A DNA stretch of 64,000 nucleotides from Lysobacteraceae bacterium (GTDB lineage: Bacteria; Pseudomonadota; Gammaproteobacteria; Nevskiales; Nevskiaceae): the NCBI GenBank assembly GCA_013823855.1, contig PNMW01000007.1, forward strand, positions 124,001 through 188,000, read 5' to 3'. Below are positions 54,477 to 62,357 of the stretch, one piece after another. The stretch's first letter is position 1. Every line of letters starts with the position of its first letter. The position numbers were made by a program, and so were the translations under genes. Under the pieces are notes generated by a model, which was given only the letters and a program-made list of their open reading frames with translations, was not told the DNA's origin and ran no database searches.

Positions 54477-56147
54477 TCAGCTGCGCGGCACCTTGATCGT
54501 CGCGCCGGCGCGCAGCACGTCGGATTCGCCCAGTCCGTTGAGTTCGCGGATCTTTTTGATCGAGGTGCTGTAGCGCATCGCGATCGCGCCCAGGGTCTGG
54601 CCGGAGCGCACGCGGTGGGTGCGATGGTCGGCGAGGCTGGTCGCCGCCGAGGCGATGCGTACCGGCTTGGCGGCGGCTGTGGTCCGCGCCGAGGCCAGCA
54701 GCACGTCGTCGGCTGGCGCGCCACCGTCGCGGATCGGCACCTGCAGCTTCGAGCCGGCCTTCAGCTTGGCGCTGCTGGCCAGGTCGTTGGCCGCCAGCAG
54801 TTCCCGGGTCGACACGCCGTAGCGCTTGGCGATGCGCCCCAGCGACTCGCCGCGCTTGACCACATGGAACGCGGTGGTCACCGCCTGGGTGTCGTGGCGC
54901 TGGTTCGGCGCGAGCGTCGCATAGGCCTGTTCGAAGCGCTGGCGCGTGCCGGCCGGCACCCGGATCCAGTCGCCCGCCGGCACCCGCAGCTTGCCGTCGA
55001 CCACCGATGGCCGATATGCCGGATTGAGGCGGCGGAATTCGTCGTCGTCGGCGCCGGCGAGCTTGCGCAGCGTGTCGTACGGCACGTAGTCGCGGATCTG
55101 CACGGTGTCGAAATGCAGCTGCGGCTCGCGCTGCAGTTCGCCGTAGTGCTTGCGGTAATCGCGTTCGATCTCGCTGGCGGCAATGAACTCGGCATAGAAG
55201 TTCGACGAGGCGAAGCCGAACGACTTGGCGCCGTAACGCTCGATCAGGTCGGTCAGCGTGCTGCCGCCCACCGTCTTCAACCCCTTGGCGATGCCGGCGC
55301 GGCCGTGGTTGTAGGCGGTCAGCGCCAGCGGCCAGCTACCCAGCGCGTTGTAGTCGTCGCGCAGGTGGCGGGCGGCGGCGTCGGTGGAGGTCCAGGGATC
55401 GCGGCGATCGTCGACGACATTGTTCAGGCGCATGTAGATGCGCGCCGACGACGGGATGAACTGCCACAGGCCGGCGGCGGCGGCCTTCGAATAGGCCTCG
55501 ACGTTGAAGCTGGACTCGACCAGCGGCAGCCGGGTCAGCCGGGTCGGCAGGCCGTAGCTGGCAAAGATCCGTTCCATTTCCGGCAGGTAGCGCCCGGACA
55601 CCGCCAGTGCCGTGCCGGTGCGTTCGCGGAGTCCGCGCTGGTAGCGCAGATCGTCGGCGGCCTTCTCGTAGCGCTTCGGGTCGGAACTGCCGCTGTACAT
55701 CGCGTGAATCTTCGCCTCGGTCAGCGGCAGCTGATCCGGGTTGATGCGCTCGCCGCTGTCGAGCCGTGCCTGCAGCGTGCGCAGCGCGGTCTCCACCTCG
55801 GTGCGGGCTTCGATTTCTTCCCGCTTCTTCTTGGCGGCCAGCGCGTTCGGCGCCAGCACTGCGGCATCGGCCCGGAAATCGAGGACCCGGAACACCTTCG
55901 ACAGATCGTCCTTCGGGTGCAGCACGCTGTTGTGTTCGGACCAGTCGGCGAACACCTGCTTCCAGAACGCCACTCGCGGCTTGAGGAGGTCCGGGGTCGG
56001 GAACAGCGGATCTTCCGGCGTGACTTTGGCGGCCGGCGCGACGACGGCCGCCGCTGCGGCCCCCGGCAGGTCCCTGGGCAGCTCATCGGCCGACGGCGCT
56101 CCCGAAAACGCGGCCAGCAGGACGAGGATCAGGGACTTCTTGGTCAT
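54477..56147 (-). CDS. mltD: Membrane-bound lytic transglycosylase D with LysM domains
   Basis: A 556-residue periplasmic enzyme that cleaves peptidoglycan to 1,6-anhydromuropeptides. The ATG at 56147 begins a signal peptide (MTKKSLILVLLAAFSGAPSA); no lipobox Cys is present, unlike E. coli MltD. The SLT domain has catalytic Glu211 in LPLVESSFNVEAYSKAAAAG, then LWQFIPSSARIYMRL and ALTAYNHGRAGI. Three LysM-like units follow: a degenerate one near PYDTLRKLAGADDDEFRRLN and two clear ones (FHVVKRGESLGRIAKRYGVS and HRVRSGQTLGAIAMRYSTSI). A 90-residue segment between signal and SLT is charged and helical. It converges with acvB. Confidence 0.94.
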   Translation of the reverse strand: MTKKSLILVLLAAFSGAPSADELPRDLPGAAAAAVVAPAAKVTPEDPLFPTPDLLKPRVAFWKQVFADWSEHNSVLHPKDDLSKVFRVLDFRADAAVLAPNALAAKKKREEIEARTEVETALRTLQARLDSGERINPDQLPLTEAKIHAMYSGSSDPKRYEKAADDLRYQRGLRERTGTALAVSGRYLPEMERIFASYGLPTRLTRLPLVESSFNVEAYSKAAAAGLWQFIPSSARIYMRLNNVVDDRRDPWTSTDAAARHLRDDYNALGSWPLALTAYNHGRAGIAKGLKTVGGSTLTDLIERYGAKSFGFASSNFYAEFIAASEIERDYRKHYGELQREPQLHFDTVQIRDYVPYDTLRKLAGADDDEFRRLNPAYRPSVVDGKLRVPAGDWIRVPAGTRQRFEQAYATLAPNQRHDTQAVTTAFHVVKRGESLGRIAKRYGVSTRELLAANDLASSAKLKAGSKLQVPIRDGGAPADDVLLASARTTAAAKPVRIASAATSLADHRTHRVRSGQTLGAIAMRYSTSIKKIRELNGLGESDVLRAGATIKVPRS

Positions 56148-56300
56148 TCTTGCTGTGCTCGGATCATGCAGCGGGGTGCCGCCTCGAACGGATGCTAGCG
56201 CAGCGTTCGCGCGGGCGACAATGAACGACAATCGTCGCGCGCAACGATCGTTCCAGCGTCACCGTTCCCGTCCCACTTCACTGCCGTTCGGACCCTTCAG

Positions 56301-56741
56301 ATGACCGCCGAAACCCTGTGCCTGCTGGCCGCCGGCCTGTTCTTCATGACCGCCCTGCTGACCGGCTGGTGGAAGTACCGCTGCATCGCCACCAGCGCCA
56401 CGGCGACCGCGCCGGTCTATGTCGACATCGCCCACCGCACCGCGCTGATGTACTCGTTCTCGGCGCTGCTGCTGCGCGAGTTCGTGCCGTTCTCGCCGCT
56501 GGATACCGCCGGTACCCGCTGGGCGGTGGGCGTGCCGCTGCTGTTCTTCGCGCTGGCGATTGCCAGCTACGTGCTGCACGGCATGCTGCGCGATACCGAC
56601 AACCAGCTGCGCAGTCCGCACCGGCTCGGCAACCGCACGCTGCCGGGGATCGCCATCCACGGCTTCATGTGGGCGCTGGCGATCGGCGAGATCGGCGGCT
56701 TCGCGATCCTGCTCTGGGGTTTCCTGAAGTCGATCGCCTGA
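56301..56741 (+). CDS. Four-helix inner-membrane protein, unknown
   Basis: A 146-residue protein with four hydrophobic segments at about 5-22, 46-60, 74-95 and 118-142. Conserved-looking polar residues lie between them: WWKYRCIATS after the first, YVDIAHRTALMYSF in the second, and HGMLRDTDNQLRSPHR before the fourth. The His/Arg-containing membrane segments could bind a cofactor or lipid, but no family is recognised. It is divergent from mltD across 153 bases and is followed by pip after 79 bases. Confidence 0.75.
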   Translation: MTAETLCLLAAGLFFMTALLTGWWKYRCIATSATATAPVYVDIAHRTALMYSFSALLLREFVPFSPLDTAGTRWAVGVPLLFFALAIASYVLHGMLRDTDNQLRSPHRLGNRTLPGIAIHGFMWALAIGEIGGFAILLWGFLKSIA

Positions 56742-56820
56742 GCGCCCGCCCTTTCCCCGGCCCGGCGGAACCACTCGGTTAAGCTAAATGCAATTCACTC
56801 GAACCCAACCGCAAGACCCC

Positions 56821-57765
56821 ATGGCCCAGCCTTATCCGCCGATCGAGCCGTACCGCACGCATCGTTTGAAGGTGTCCGGGCTGCACGAGATCTATGTCGA
56901 GGAAAGCGGCAATCCCCAGGGCAAGGCGGTGATCTTCGTGCACGGTGGCCCCGGCGGCGGCTGCGAGCCCTGGCACCGGCAGTTCTTCGATCCGAAGCGC
57001 TACCGGATCGTGCTGTTCGACCAGCGCGGCTGCGGTCGCTCCACACCGTATGCCGAGCTGCGCGAGAACAGCACCTGGGATCTGGTCGCCGACATGGAAC
57101 GGATCCGCGCAACCCTCGGCATCGAGGCCTGGGTGGTGTTCGGTGGCTCCTGGGGCTCGACCTTGGCGCTGGCCTATGCGGAAACCCACCCGCAGCGGAC
57201 CCTGGGCCTGATCCTGCGCGGCATCTTCCTGGTCCGCGACGAGGAGATCCGCTGGTTCTACCAGGAGGGCTGCAACTGGATCTATCCGGACGCCTGGGAA
57301 CACTACATCGCGCCGATTCCGCTCGCCGAGCGTGGCGATCTGGTGTCCGCCTACCACCGCCGCCTGACCAGCGACAGCGCCGAGGTGCGCCGCGATGCCG
57401 CCAAGAGCTGGAGCATCTGGGAAGGCGCGACCTCGAAGCTGATTCCGTCGACCGACATGATCGCCCGCTACGGCGGTGACGATTTCGCCGAAGCCTTCGC
57501 GCGGATCGAGTGCCACTATTTCGTCAACAAGGGCTTCCTGCGGCCGAACCAGCTGCTGGAGGACGCGGTGAAGCTGAAGCACATCCCCGGCATGATCGTC
57601 CAGGGCCGCTACGACGTGGTCTGTCCGATGAAATCGGCCTGGGACCTGCACCGTGCCTGGCCGGAAGCCGACCTGCAGGTGGTGTCCGACGCCGGCCATG
57701 CCGCCAGCGAGAACGGCACGCTGAGCCGGCTGATCGATGCCGCGGACCGGTTTGCGCGGATGTAG
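56821..57765 (+). CDS. pip: Proline iminopeptidase
   Basis: A 314-residue S33 alpha/beta-hydrolase that removes N-terminal proline from peptides. Motifs: HGGPGGG (41-47, oxyanion hole), FDQRGCGRSTPY, nucleophile GGSWGS with Ser110, GRYDVVCP with the acidic residue and DAGHAASE with the catalytic His. IPSTDMIARYGGDDFAEAFA and the cap region also fit the Pip family. The ATG at 56821 was preferred because it gives the family-like N-terminus; an ATG at 56788 would add eleven residues. Cytoplasmic, no signal peptide. The 116 bases after it contain a REP-like element. Confidence 0.95.
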   Translation: MAQPYPPIEPYRTHRLKVSGLHEIYVEESGNPQGKAVIFVHGGPGGGCEPWHRQFFDPKRYRIVLFDQRGCGRSTPYAELRENSTWDLVADMERIRATLGIEAWVVFGGSWGSTLALAYAETHPQRTLGLILRGIFLVRDEEIRWFYQEGCNWIYPDAWEHYIAPIPLAERGDLVSAYHRRLTSDSAEVRRDAAKSWSIWEGATSKLIPSTDMIARYGGDDFAEAFARIECHYFVNKGFLRPNQLLEDAVKLKHIPGMIVQGRYDVVCPMKSAWDLHRAWPEADLQVVSDAGHAASENGTLSRLIDAADRFARM

Positions 57766-57782
57766 CGGACGCCGGCGGCAGC

Positions 57783-57873
57783 CTCGCGCAAAGACGCAAA
57801 GTCGCCAAAGGACAGACGAGGTAAGGACGTTTCCCGCTGTCGGGCATTCGACGTCTTTTCACCTCCGCGCGAG
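57783..57873. repeat. REP-like imperfect inverted repeat B
   Basis: ctcgcgc (57783-57789) followed by aaagacg (57790-57796) is mirrored by cgtcttt (57852-57858) and gcgcgag (57867-57873), with an 8-base bulge in the right arm. The left side carries cgcaaagacgcaaagtcgcc, a repetitive aaag-type sequence unlike the surroundings. The element fills the gap between pip and the convergent Lrp-family gene. Confidence 0.5.
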
Positions 57874-57881
57874 CATCGCTT

Positions 57882-58352
57882 TCAGCCCACTATCGACAGC
57901 CCTTCGTCGCGCTTGATCGCTTCCAGCACCAGTGAAGAGCGCACGTCCCTGACCCCCGGCAGGCCGATCAGCACCCGCATCGAAAACTCGGCGAACGCGG
58001 CGAGATCGGCGACCTGCACGTGCAGCAGGAAGTCCTGGTCGCCGGTCATCACGTAGCAGGCGCGCACTTCGGGGCGGGCGCGGATCGCCGCTTCGAAGGC
58101 TTGCGTGGCGTCCTTCGACTGCCGCTCGATCGCCACTCGCACGAAGGCCTCGATGCCCAGGCCGAAAGCCGCTGGATCAAGAATGGCGGCGTAGCGGGCA
58201 ATCACGCCGGCATCCTCCAGCTTCTTCAGCCGGCGCTGGCAGGCGGTGGCCGACAACGCCACCTTGTCGGCCAGCTCGACGACCGGGATCCGGCCGTTCG
58301 CCTGCAGCTCGGCGAGCATCCTGAGATCGGTGCGGTCCAGGGTTTCGCGCAT
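57882..58352 (-). CDS. Lrp/AsnC-family regulator adjacent to tyrosine catabolism genes
   Basis: A 156-residue regulator: an N-terminal winged helix-turn-helix (LDRTDLRMLAELQANGRIPV, then ATACQRRLKKLEDAGVIARY, residues 5-55) and a C-terminal RAM ligand-binding domain (VRVAIERQSKDATQAFEAAI, CYVMTGDQDFLLHVQVADL). It is divergent from phhA. The region between them holds two inverted repeats, one covering this gene's own ATG. Control of phhA-hppD-hmgA in response to phenylalanine or tyrosine is therefore likely, and autoregulation probable. Pseudomonas uses the sigma-54 activator PhhR for phhA, which is not seen here. Confidence 0.93.
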   Translation of the reverse strand: MRETLDRTDLRMLAELQANGRIPVVELADKVALSATACQRRLKKLEDAGVIARYAAILDPAAFGLGIEAFVRVAIERQSKDATQAFEAAIRARPEVRACYVMTGDQDFLLHVQVADLAAFAEFSMRVLIGLPGVRDVRSSLVLEAIKRDEGLSIVG

Positions 58353-58390
58353 TATTTCGCCTTCATTGGTCTGATAATTGGCGAAATGAT
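58351..58390. promoter_or_regulatory. Inverted repeat 1, Lrp-phhA intergenic region
   Basis: attatttcgcc (58351-58361) and ggcgaaatgat (58380-58390) pair at 10 of 11 positions across an 18-base centre. The left arm overlaps the ATG of the Lrp-family gene. It is the best operator candidate for that regulator. Confidence 0.6.
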
Positions 58391-58416
58391 GCGAGATCGC
58401 GAGCTTTCACGCATCA
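58387..58416. promoter_or_regulatory. Inverted repeat 2, Lrp-phhA intergenic region
   Basis: tgatgcg (58387-58393) and cgcatca (58410-58416) form a perfect 7-bp inverted repeat with a 16-base centre, abutting repeat 1 on the phhA side. Adjacent multiple sites are typical of octameric Lrp-family proteins. Confidence 0.45.
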
Positions 58417-58485
58417 GATTGCAGCAAAACGCGGCGGCTGCCGCGCTACGCTGATGGTCTCGCGGAATCGCGACCGGAGGCCGCC

Positions 58486-59283
58486 GTGATCAAGCCCGTT
58501 CCGTACCTGTCGCACTGCCCCGATGCAGACGGTGTCGTCCGCTATTCGGAGGCCGAACACGCGATCTGGGCCGAACTGCAGGCGCGTCAGAGCGCCGCGA
58601 TCGCCGCCCATGCCTGCGACGAATTCCGCCACGGGCTGGACCGGTTGCAGCTGCCGGCCGACCGGATTCCGCAGCTGGCCGAGGTGTCAGCGCGGCTCCG
58701 GCGGGAAACCGGCTGGGAAGTCGCCGCAGTGCCGGCGCTGATTCCGTTTTCCGAATTCTTCGCGCTGCTCGCTGCACGGCGCTTCCCGGCCGCCACCTTC
58801 ATTCGCCGTCGCGAGCACCTGGACTACCTGCAGGAGCCGGACATCTTCCACGAGCTGTACGGCCACGCGCCGCTGCTGACCGACCCGGACTTCGCCGCGT
58901 TCACCGAAGGCTATGGCCGGATGGGCCTGGCGGCCTCGAAGGAGGACCGGGTGTTTCTGGCGCGCTTGTACTGGTTCACCGTGGAGTTCGGCCTGCTTCG
59001 GCGACCGGGTGGCGGACTCGCGATCTACGGCGGCGGCATCCTGTCCTCGCCCGGTGAAACCGCCTGGGCGATGAGTCCGGCACCGCTGCTGAAGCCGTTC
59101 GAGCTGATCGAGGTGCTGCGCACGCCGTACCGCATCGACCTCCTGCAGCCGCAGTACTTCGTGCTCGACCGCCTGCGCGACCTGCAGGCGCTGACCCGGG
59201 TCGACCTGCTGGCGGCGATCGCCGAGGCACGCCGGCTCGGCCTGCATCCGCCGCTGTTTCCGCCGAAGCCGCTGGCGGCCTGA
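58486..59283 (+). CDS. phhA: Phenylalanine 4-monooxygenase
   Basis: A 265-residue pterin-dependent, iron enzyme that hydroxylates phenylalanine to tyrosine. GTG start with GGAGG 5 bases upstream. The iron ligands are His122 and His127 in FHELYGH and Glu167 in WFTVEFGL, in the expected order. VPALIPFSEFFALLAARRFP and YGGGILSSPGETAWAMS are family signatures. It lacks the eukaryotic regulatory and tetramerisation domains, as usual in bacteria. No pterin-4a-carbinolamine dehydratase gene (phhB) follows. hppD is next after 19 bases. Confidence 0.96.
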   Translation: MIKPVPYLSHCPDADGVVRYSEAEHAIWAELQARQSAAIAAHACDEFRHGLDRLQLPADRIPQLAEVSARLRRETGWEVAAVPALIPFSEFFALLAARRFPAATFIRRREHLDYLQEPDIFHELYGHAPLLTDPDFAAFTEGYGRMGLAASKEDRVFLARLYWFTVEFGLLRRPGGGLAIYGGGILSSPGETAWAMSPAPLLKPFELIEVLRTPYRIDLLQPQYFVLDRLRDLQALTRVDLLAAIAEARRLGLHPPLFPPKPLAA

Positions 59284-59302
59284 ATCATTCCGAACCTGAG
59301 CC

Positions 59303-60457
59303 ATGACCAGCACCAATCCACTGCAGACCGACGGCTTCGAGTTCGTCGAGTTCACCGCGCCGACGCCGGCCGGGGTCGCCCAGCTGCACGCGCTGTTCGC
59401 GCTGCTCGGCTTCACCGCCGTCGCTCGGCATCGTTCGAAGGACGTCACCCTGTTCAAGCAGGGGGATATCCACTTCCTGGTCAACGGTACGCCGTACACC
59501 CATTTCGCGCAGTTCGCGATCGCCCACGGACCGAGCGCCTGCGCGATGGGCTGGCGGGTCAAGGATGCCCCGGCCGCGTTCCGTCATGCCGTGGCGCAGG
59601 GCGCGGTACCGTTCGATACCCGGCCCGGCTTCATGGAGCTGAACCTGCCGGCGGTCTACGGCATCGGCAACTCGGTGCTGTACTTCATCGACCGCTACGA
59701 CAAGCGTGGCGGCGGCATCGACCGCTACGACAAGCGCGGCGGCGGCATCGACCGCTGCGGTGAACGATCGATCTACGACGTCGACTTCGTGCCGATTCCA
59801 GGAGCCGAGCGGCAGCCGGTCGGCGTCGGCCTGACGGCGCTCGACCACCTGACCCACAACGTCGCCCACGGCAACATGGACACCTGGGCCGGCTTTTACA
59901 CGCGGATCGCCAACTTCCGCGAGATCCGCTACTTCGACATCGAAGGCAGGCTGACCGGGCTGGTGTCCCGGGCGATGACCAGCCCCTGCGGCAAGATCCG
60001 CATTCCGATCAACGAGAGTGCGGACGACCGCAGCCAGATCGCCGAATTCATTCGCGACTATCGCGGCGAGGGCATCCAGCACATCGCGCTGGCCACCGAC
60101 GACATCTACGCGACCGTCGAAGCGCTGCGCGCCCGTGGCGTCGTGTTCATGGACACGCCGGACAGCTATTACGACCGGACGGACGCCCGGGTGCCGAACC
60201 ATGGCGAGGATCTGGCGCGGCTGCGCGCGCTGCGCATCCTGATCGACGGCGCGCCGGCCGACGGCATCCTGCTGCAGATCTTCACCAGCACGGTGATCGG
60301 CCCGATCTTCTTCGAGATCATCCAGCGCAAGGGCAACCAGGGCTTTGGCGAAGGCAATTTCAAGGCGCTGTTCGAGTCGATCGAAGACGACCAGATCCGC
60401 CGTGGCGTGCTGACAGCCGGCGCGGCATCGTCGCCCGGCACCGACCAGAGGTCCTGA
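59303..60457 (+). CDS. hppD: 4-Hydroxyphenylpyruvate dioxygenase with internal duplication
   Basis: A 384-residue non-haem iron enzyme converting 4-hydroxyphenylpyruvate to homogentisate. Two VOC domains are present. Iron ligands are the His in DHLTHNVAHGNMDTWAGFY, the His in GEGIQHIALATDDI, and the Glu in FFEIIQRKGNQGFGEGNFKA. Residues 129-148 are two copies of IDRYDKRGGG followed by IDRCGERSIY, a 20-residue insertion not expected in the family. Without it the length would be the usual 364. The insertion sits at the end of the N-terminal domain, away from the ligands, so activity is plausible. hmgA follows 5 bases later. Confidence 0.96.
   Translation: MTSTNPLQTDGFEFVEFTAPTPAGVAQLHALFALLGFTAVARHRSKDVTLFKQGDIHFLVNGTPYTHFAQFAIAHGPSACAMGWRVKDAPAAFRHAVAQGAVPFDTRPGFMELNLPAVYGIGNSVLYFIDRYDKRGGGIDRYDKRGGGIDRCGERSIYDVDFVPIPGAERQPVGVGLTALDHLTHNVAHGNMDTWAGFYTRIANFREIRYFDIEGRLTGLVSRAMTSPCGKIRIPINESADDRSQIAEFIRDYRGEGIQHIALATDDIYATVEALRARGVVFMDTPDSYYDRTDARVPNHGEDLARLRALRILIDGAPADGILLQIFTSTVIGPIFFEIIQRKGNQGFGEGNFKALFESIEDDQIRRGVLTAGAASSPGTDQRS
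59687..59759 (+). repeat. 30-bp in-frame tandem duplication in hppD
   Basis: Units at 59687-59716 and 59717-59746 are identical except for one base (t at 59707, c at 59737); a partial third copy starts at 59747 (atcgaccgct). Each full unit encodes IDRYDKRGGG. Confidence 0.95.
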
Positions 60458-60462
60458 ACATC

Positions 60463-61599
60463 ATGCCGAAATGGATCCAGATTCCGCAGGTCGAAGGCCA
60501 GGCGTCGCGACAGGCACACGCCGACCTGCCGCCGGGCACCGTCGAGCGGGAACTGGGCAAGGAGGGCTTCTTCGGGCCGTCGACGCAGATGATCCACCCG
60601 CGCCCGCCGACCGGCTGGTCGAGCTGGGAAGGCCCGCTGCGACCGCGCGCCTTCGACTGTGCAAGGCTGCCGGACGCCGGCGACAGCCCCTGGCAGGCCA
60701 GCGAACTGCTGCACAACGCCCACTGCCGAATGCGCTACTGGACGCTCGCGGCGAGCATGGATCATCTGGCCCGCAATGCCGACGGCGACGAGCTGCTGTT
60801 CGTCCACGCCGGGCGCGGCGATCTGTACTGCGACTACGGCCATCTGGCGATCGAGGCCGGCGATTACCTGATGCTGCCGCGCGGCACCATGTGGCGGATC
60901 GAGCCGGCGCTGCCGATGCAGCTGCTGCTGATCGAAGCGACCAATGGCAGCTATCGCTTGCCGGACCGGGGGCTGGTCGGCGAGCACGCGATCTTCGACG
61001 CCGCGATGCTCGATCGGCCGCGCCTCGATGCGGCGTTCACCGCGCAGTCGGCGCAGCCGGGCGGGTGGCGGGTGGTGATCAAGCGGCGCAACCAGCTGTC
61101 GACGGTCAGCTACCCCTACAATCCGCTTGATGCGCTGGGCTGGCACGGCACCCTGCATCCGGTGCGGATCAATGTTCGCGACATCCGGCCGCTGAGTTCG
61201 CACCGCTATCACCTGCCGCCGAGCGCGCACACCACGTTCGTGGCCGACCGCTTTGTCGTCTGCAGCTTCGTGCCGCGGCCGTTCGAGACCGATCCGGGCG
61301 CGATCAAGGTGCCGTTCTTCCACAATAACGACGACTTCGACGAAGTGATTTTCTATCACGCCGGCGACTTCTTCAGCCGCGACGGCATTCACCCGGGCAT
61401 GGTCACCCTGCATCCCTGCGGCTTCACCCATGGCCCGCATCCGAAGGCGCTCGGGCGGATGCTGGTGCAGCCGAAGCAGGCCACCGACGAATACGCGGTG
61501 ATGATCGATGCCCGCGATGCGCTCGAGGTCGGCGATGCCGCGAGCGCCGTGGAGTGGGCGGCGTACCACCGGAGCTGGTCAAGCGAGCCCTCCTCGTGA
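60463..61599 (+). CDS. hmgA: Homogentisate 1,2-dioxygenase
   Basis: A 378-residue cupin dioxygenase opening the ring of homogentisate to maleylacetoacetate. Signatures: IDELLFVHAGRGDLYCDYGH-like DGDELLFVHAGRGDLYCDYG, GDYLMLPRGTMWRI, FVPRPFETDPGAIKVPFFHN, NNDDFDEVIFYHAGDF (Glu ligand region) and MVTLHPCGFTHGPHP (His ligands). It is the short bacterial form (about 380 residues) rather than the 430-residue form of Pseudomonas and animals. It completes Phe to Tyr (phhA), then hppD, then hmgA. The aminotransferase and the maiA/fahA steps are not in this window. Confidence 0.92.
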   Translation: MPKWIQIPQVEGQASRQAHADLPPGTVERELGKEGFFGPSTQMIHPRPPTGWSSWEGPLRPRAFDCARLPDAGDSPWQASELLHNAHCRMRYWTLAASMDHLARNADGDELLFVHAGRGDLYCDYGHLAIEAGDYLMLPRGTMWRIEPALPMQLLLIEATNGSYRLPDRGLVGEHAIFDAAMLDRPRLDAAFTAQSAQPGGWRVVIKRRNQLSTVSYPYNPLDALGWHGTLHPVRINVRDIRPLSSHRYHLPPSAHTTFVADRFVVCSFVPRPFETDPGAIKVPFFHNNDDFDEVIFYHAGDFFSRDGIHPGMVTLHPCGFTHGPHPKALGRMLVQPKQATDEYAVMIDARDALEVGDAASAVEWAAYHRSWSSEPSS

Positions 61600-61604
61600 T
61601 GGCA

Positions 61605-61629
61605 GGACGCCGGCACGGGGCCGGCGTCC
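61605..61629. terminator. Hairpin between convergent hmgA and spy-like genes
   Basis: ggacgccggc (61605-61614) and gccggcgtcc (61620-61629) form a perfect 10-bp stem with a 5-base loop, 5 bases after the hmgA stop. No T-run follows, so it may act as a message-protecting 3' hairpin or a weak terminator. Confidence 0.55.
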
Positions 61630-61651
61630 GGCGTCGACGTGCGGTGCCGGC

Positions 61652-62173
61652 TCAGCGCGGCTTCCCGCCGGTCTTCTCGCTGCGGGCCGGCGGCTCCGGC
61701 AGCTGCTGCAGCCGGGTGATCAGCCGGGCCTTCTGGGCATCGGTCAGCATCGCGTACAGCTCGCCTTTCAGTGCGGCAGCCTTCTGGACCCGGTCGCGGG
61801 CGGCGTTGGCCTCGGCATCGGCCAGCTGGTTGACCAGCGCCGCGTAGCCGGCGCTGTCCGGCGTCGTGTTCAGCAGGCGGCGCTGCAGGCTGCGCAGCGT
61901 CTCGTGCTGGGACCGGCCGGCGTCGAGCGAGGCTTTCACGGCGTTGCGAACGCTGCTGCGCTGCGCCTCGCTCAGATCCAGCGACCGCAGCTCGCGCAGG
62001 AACGGTCCACCGAGGTGACGGCCGTGATGCCCGCCGCCGGGGTGGCGATCGCCGTGCTCGCCAGGGGCTTCCGGCGGCGTGGCGTCGGGTTCGGCCAGCG
62101 CGAAGTTCGGCGCCGCGATCAGGAAGCCGGCGGCCAGCGCAGCGGCGAGGGTGGATTTCGAGTTGAGCATCAT
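61652..62173 (-). CDS. Spy/CpxP-family periplasmic stress protein
   Basis: A 173-residue protein with a signal peptide (cleavage after NFALA, about residue 27) and a His/Gly-rich segment (EHGDRHPGGGHHGRHLGG, about 39-56) that could bind metal. The helical body then has two LTXXQ-type motifs: LDLSEAQRSSV and LTDAQKARLITRL. This is the Spy/CpxP pattern. CpxP of E. coli inhibits the sensor CpxA and acts as a chaperone for misfolded proteins. The ATG at 62173 has GGAG 7 bases upstream; an in-frame ATG follows immediately. Divergent from cpxR, as cpxP is in E. coli. Confidence 0.9.
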   Translation of the reverse strand: MMLNSKSTLAAALAAGFLIAAPNFALAEPDATPPEAPGEHGDRHPGGGHHGRHLGGPFLRELRSLDLSEAQRSSVRNAVKASLDAGRSQHETLRSLQRRLLNTTPDSAGYAALVNQLADAEANAARDRVQKAAALKGELYAMLTDAQKARLITRLQQLPEPPARSEKTGGKPR

Positions 62174-62357
62174 GGTCTGTCTCCAGTGGGGGGTTCACGC
62201 AGCGCGCTTCGGCGGGCATCGGGGGAAGAAGCACGGCGGCGTGTTGCCCGGGCATTGAGCGCTTTCGGCCGGTGTCGATGCGTTGCGCCGCCGTTAAGTT
62301 CGGTAAAGCCGGCGCCGGTTGCTTGCGCGCCCCGGGCACGGGCCAGACAGTAGCGTC

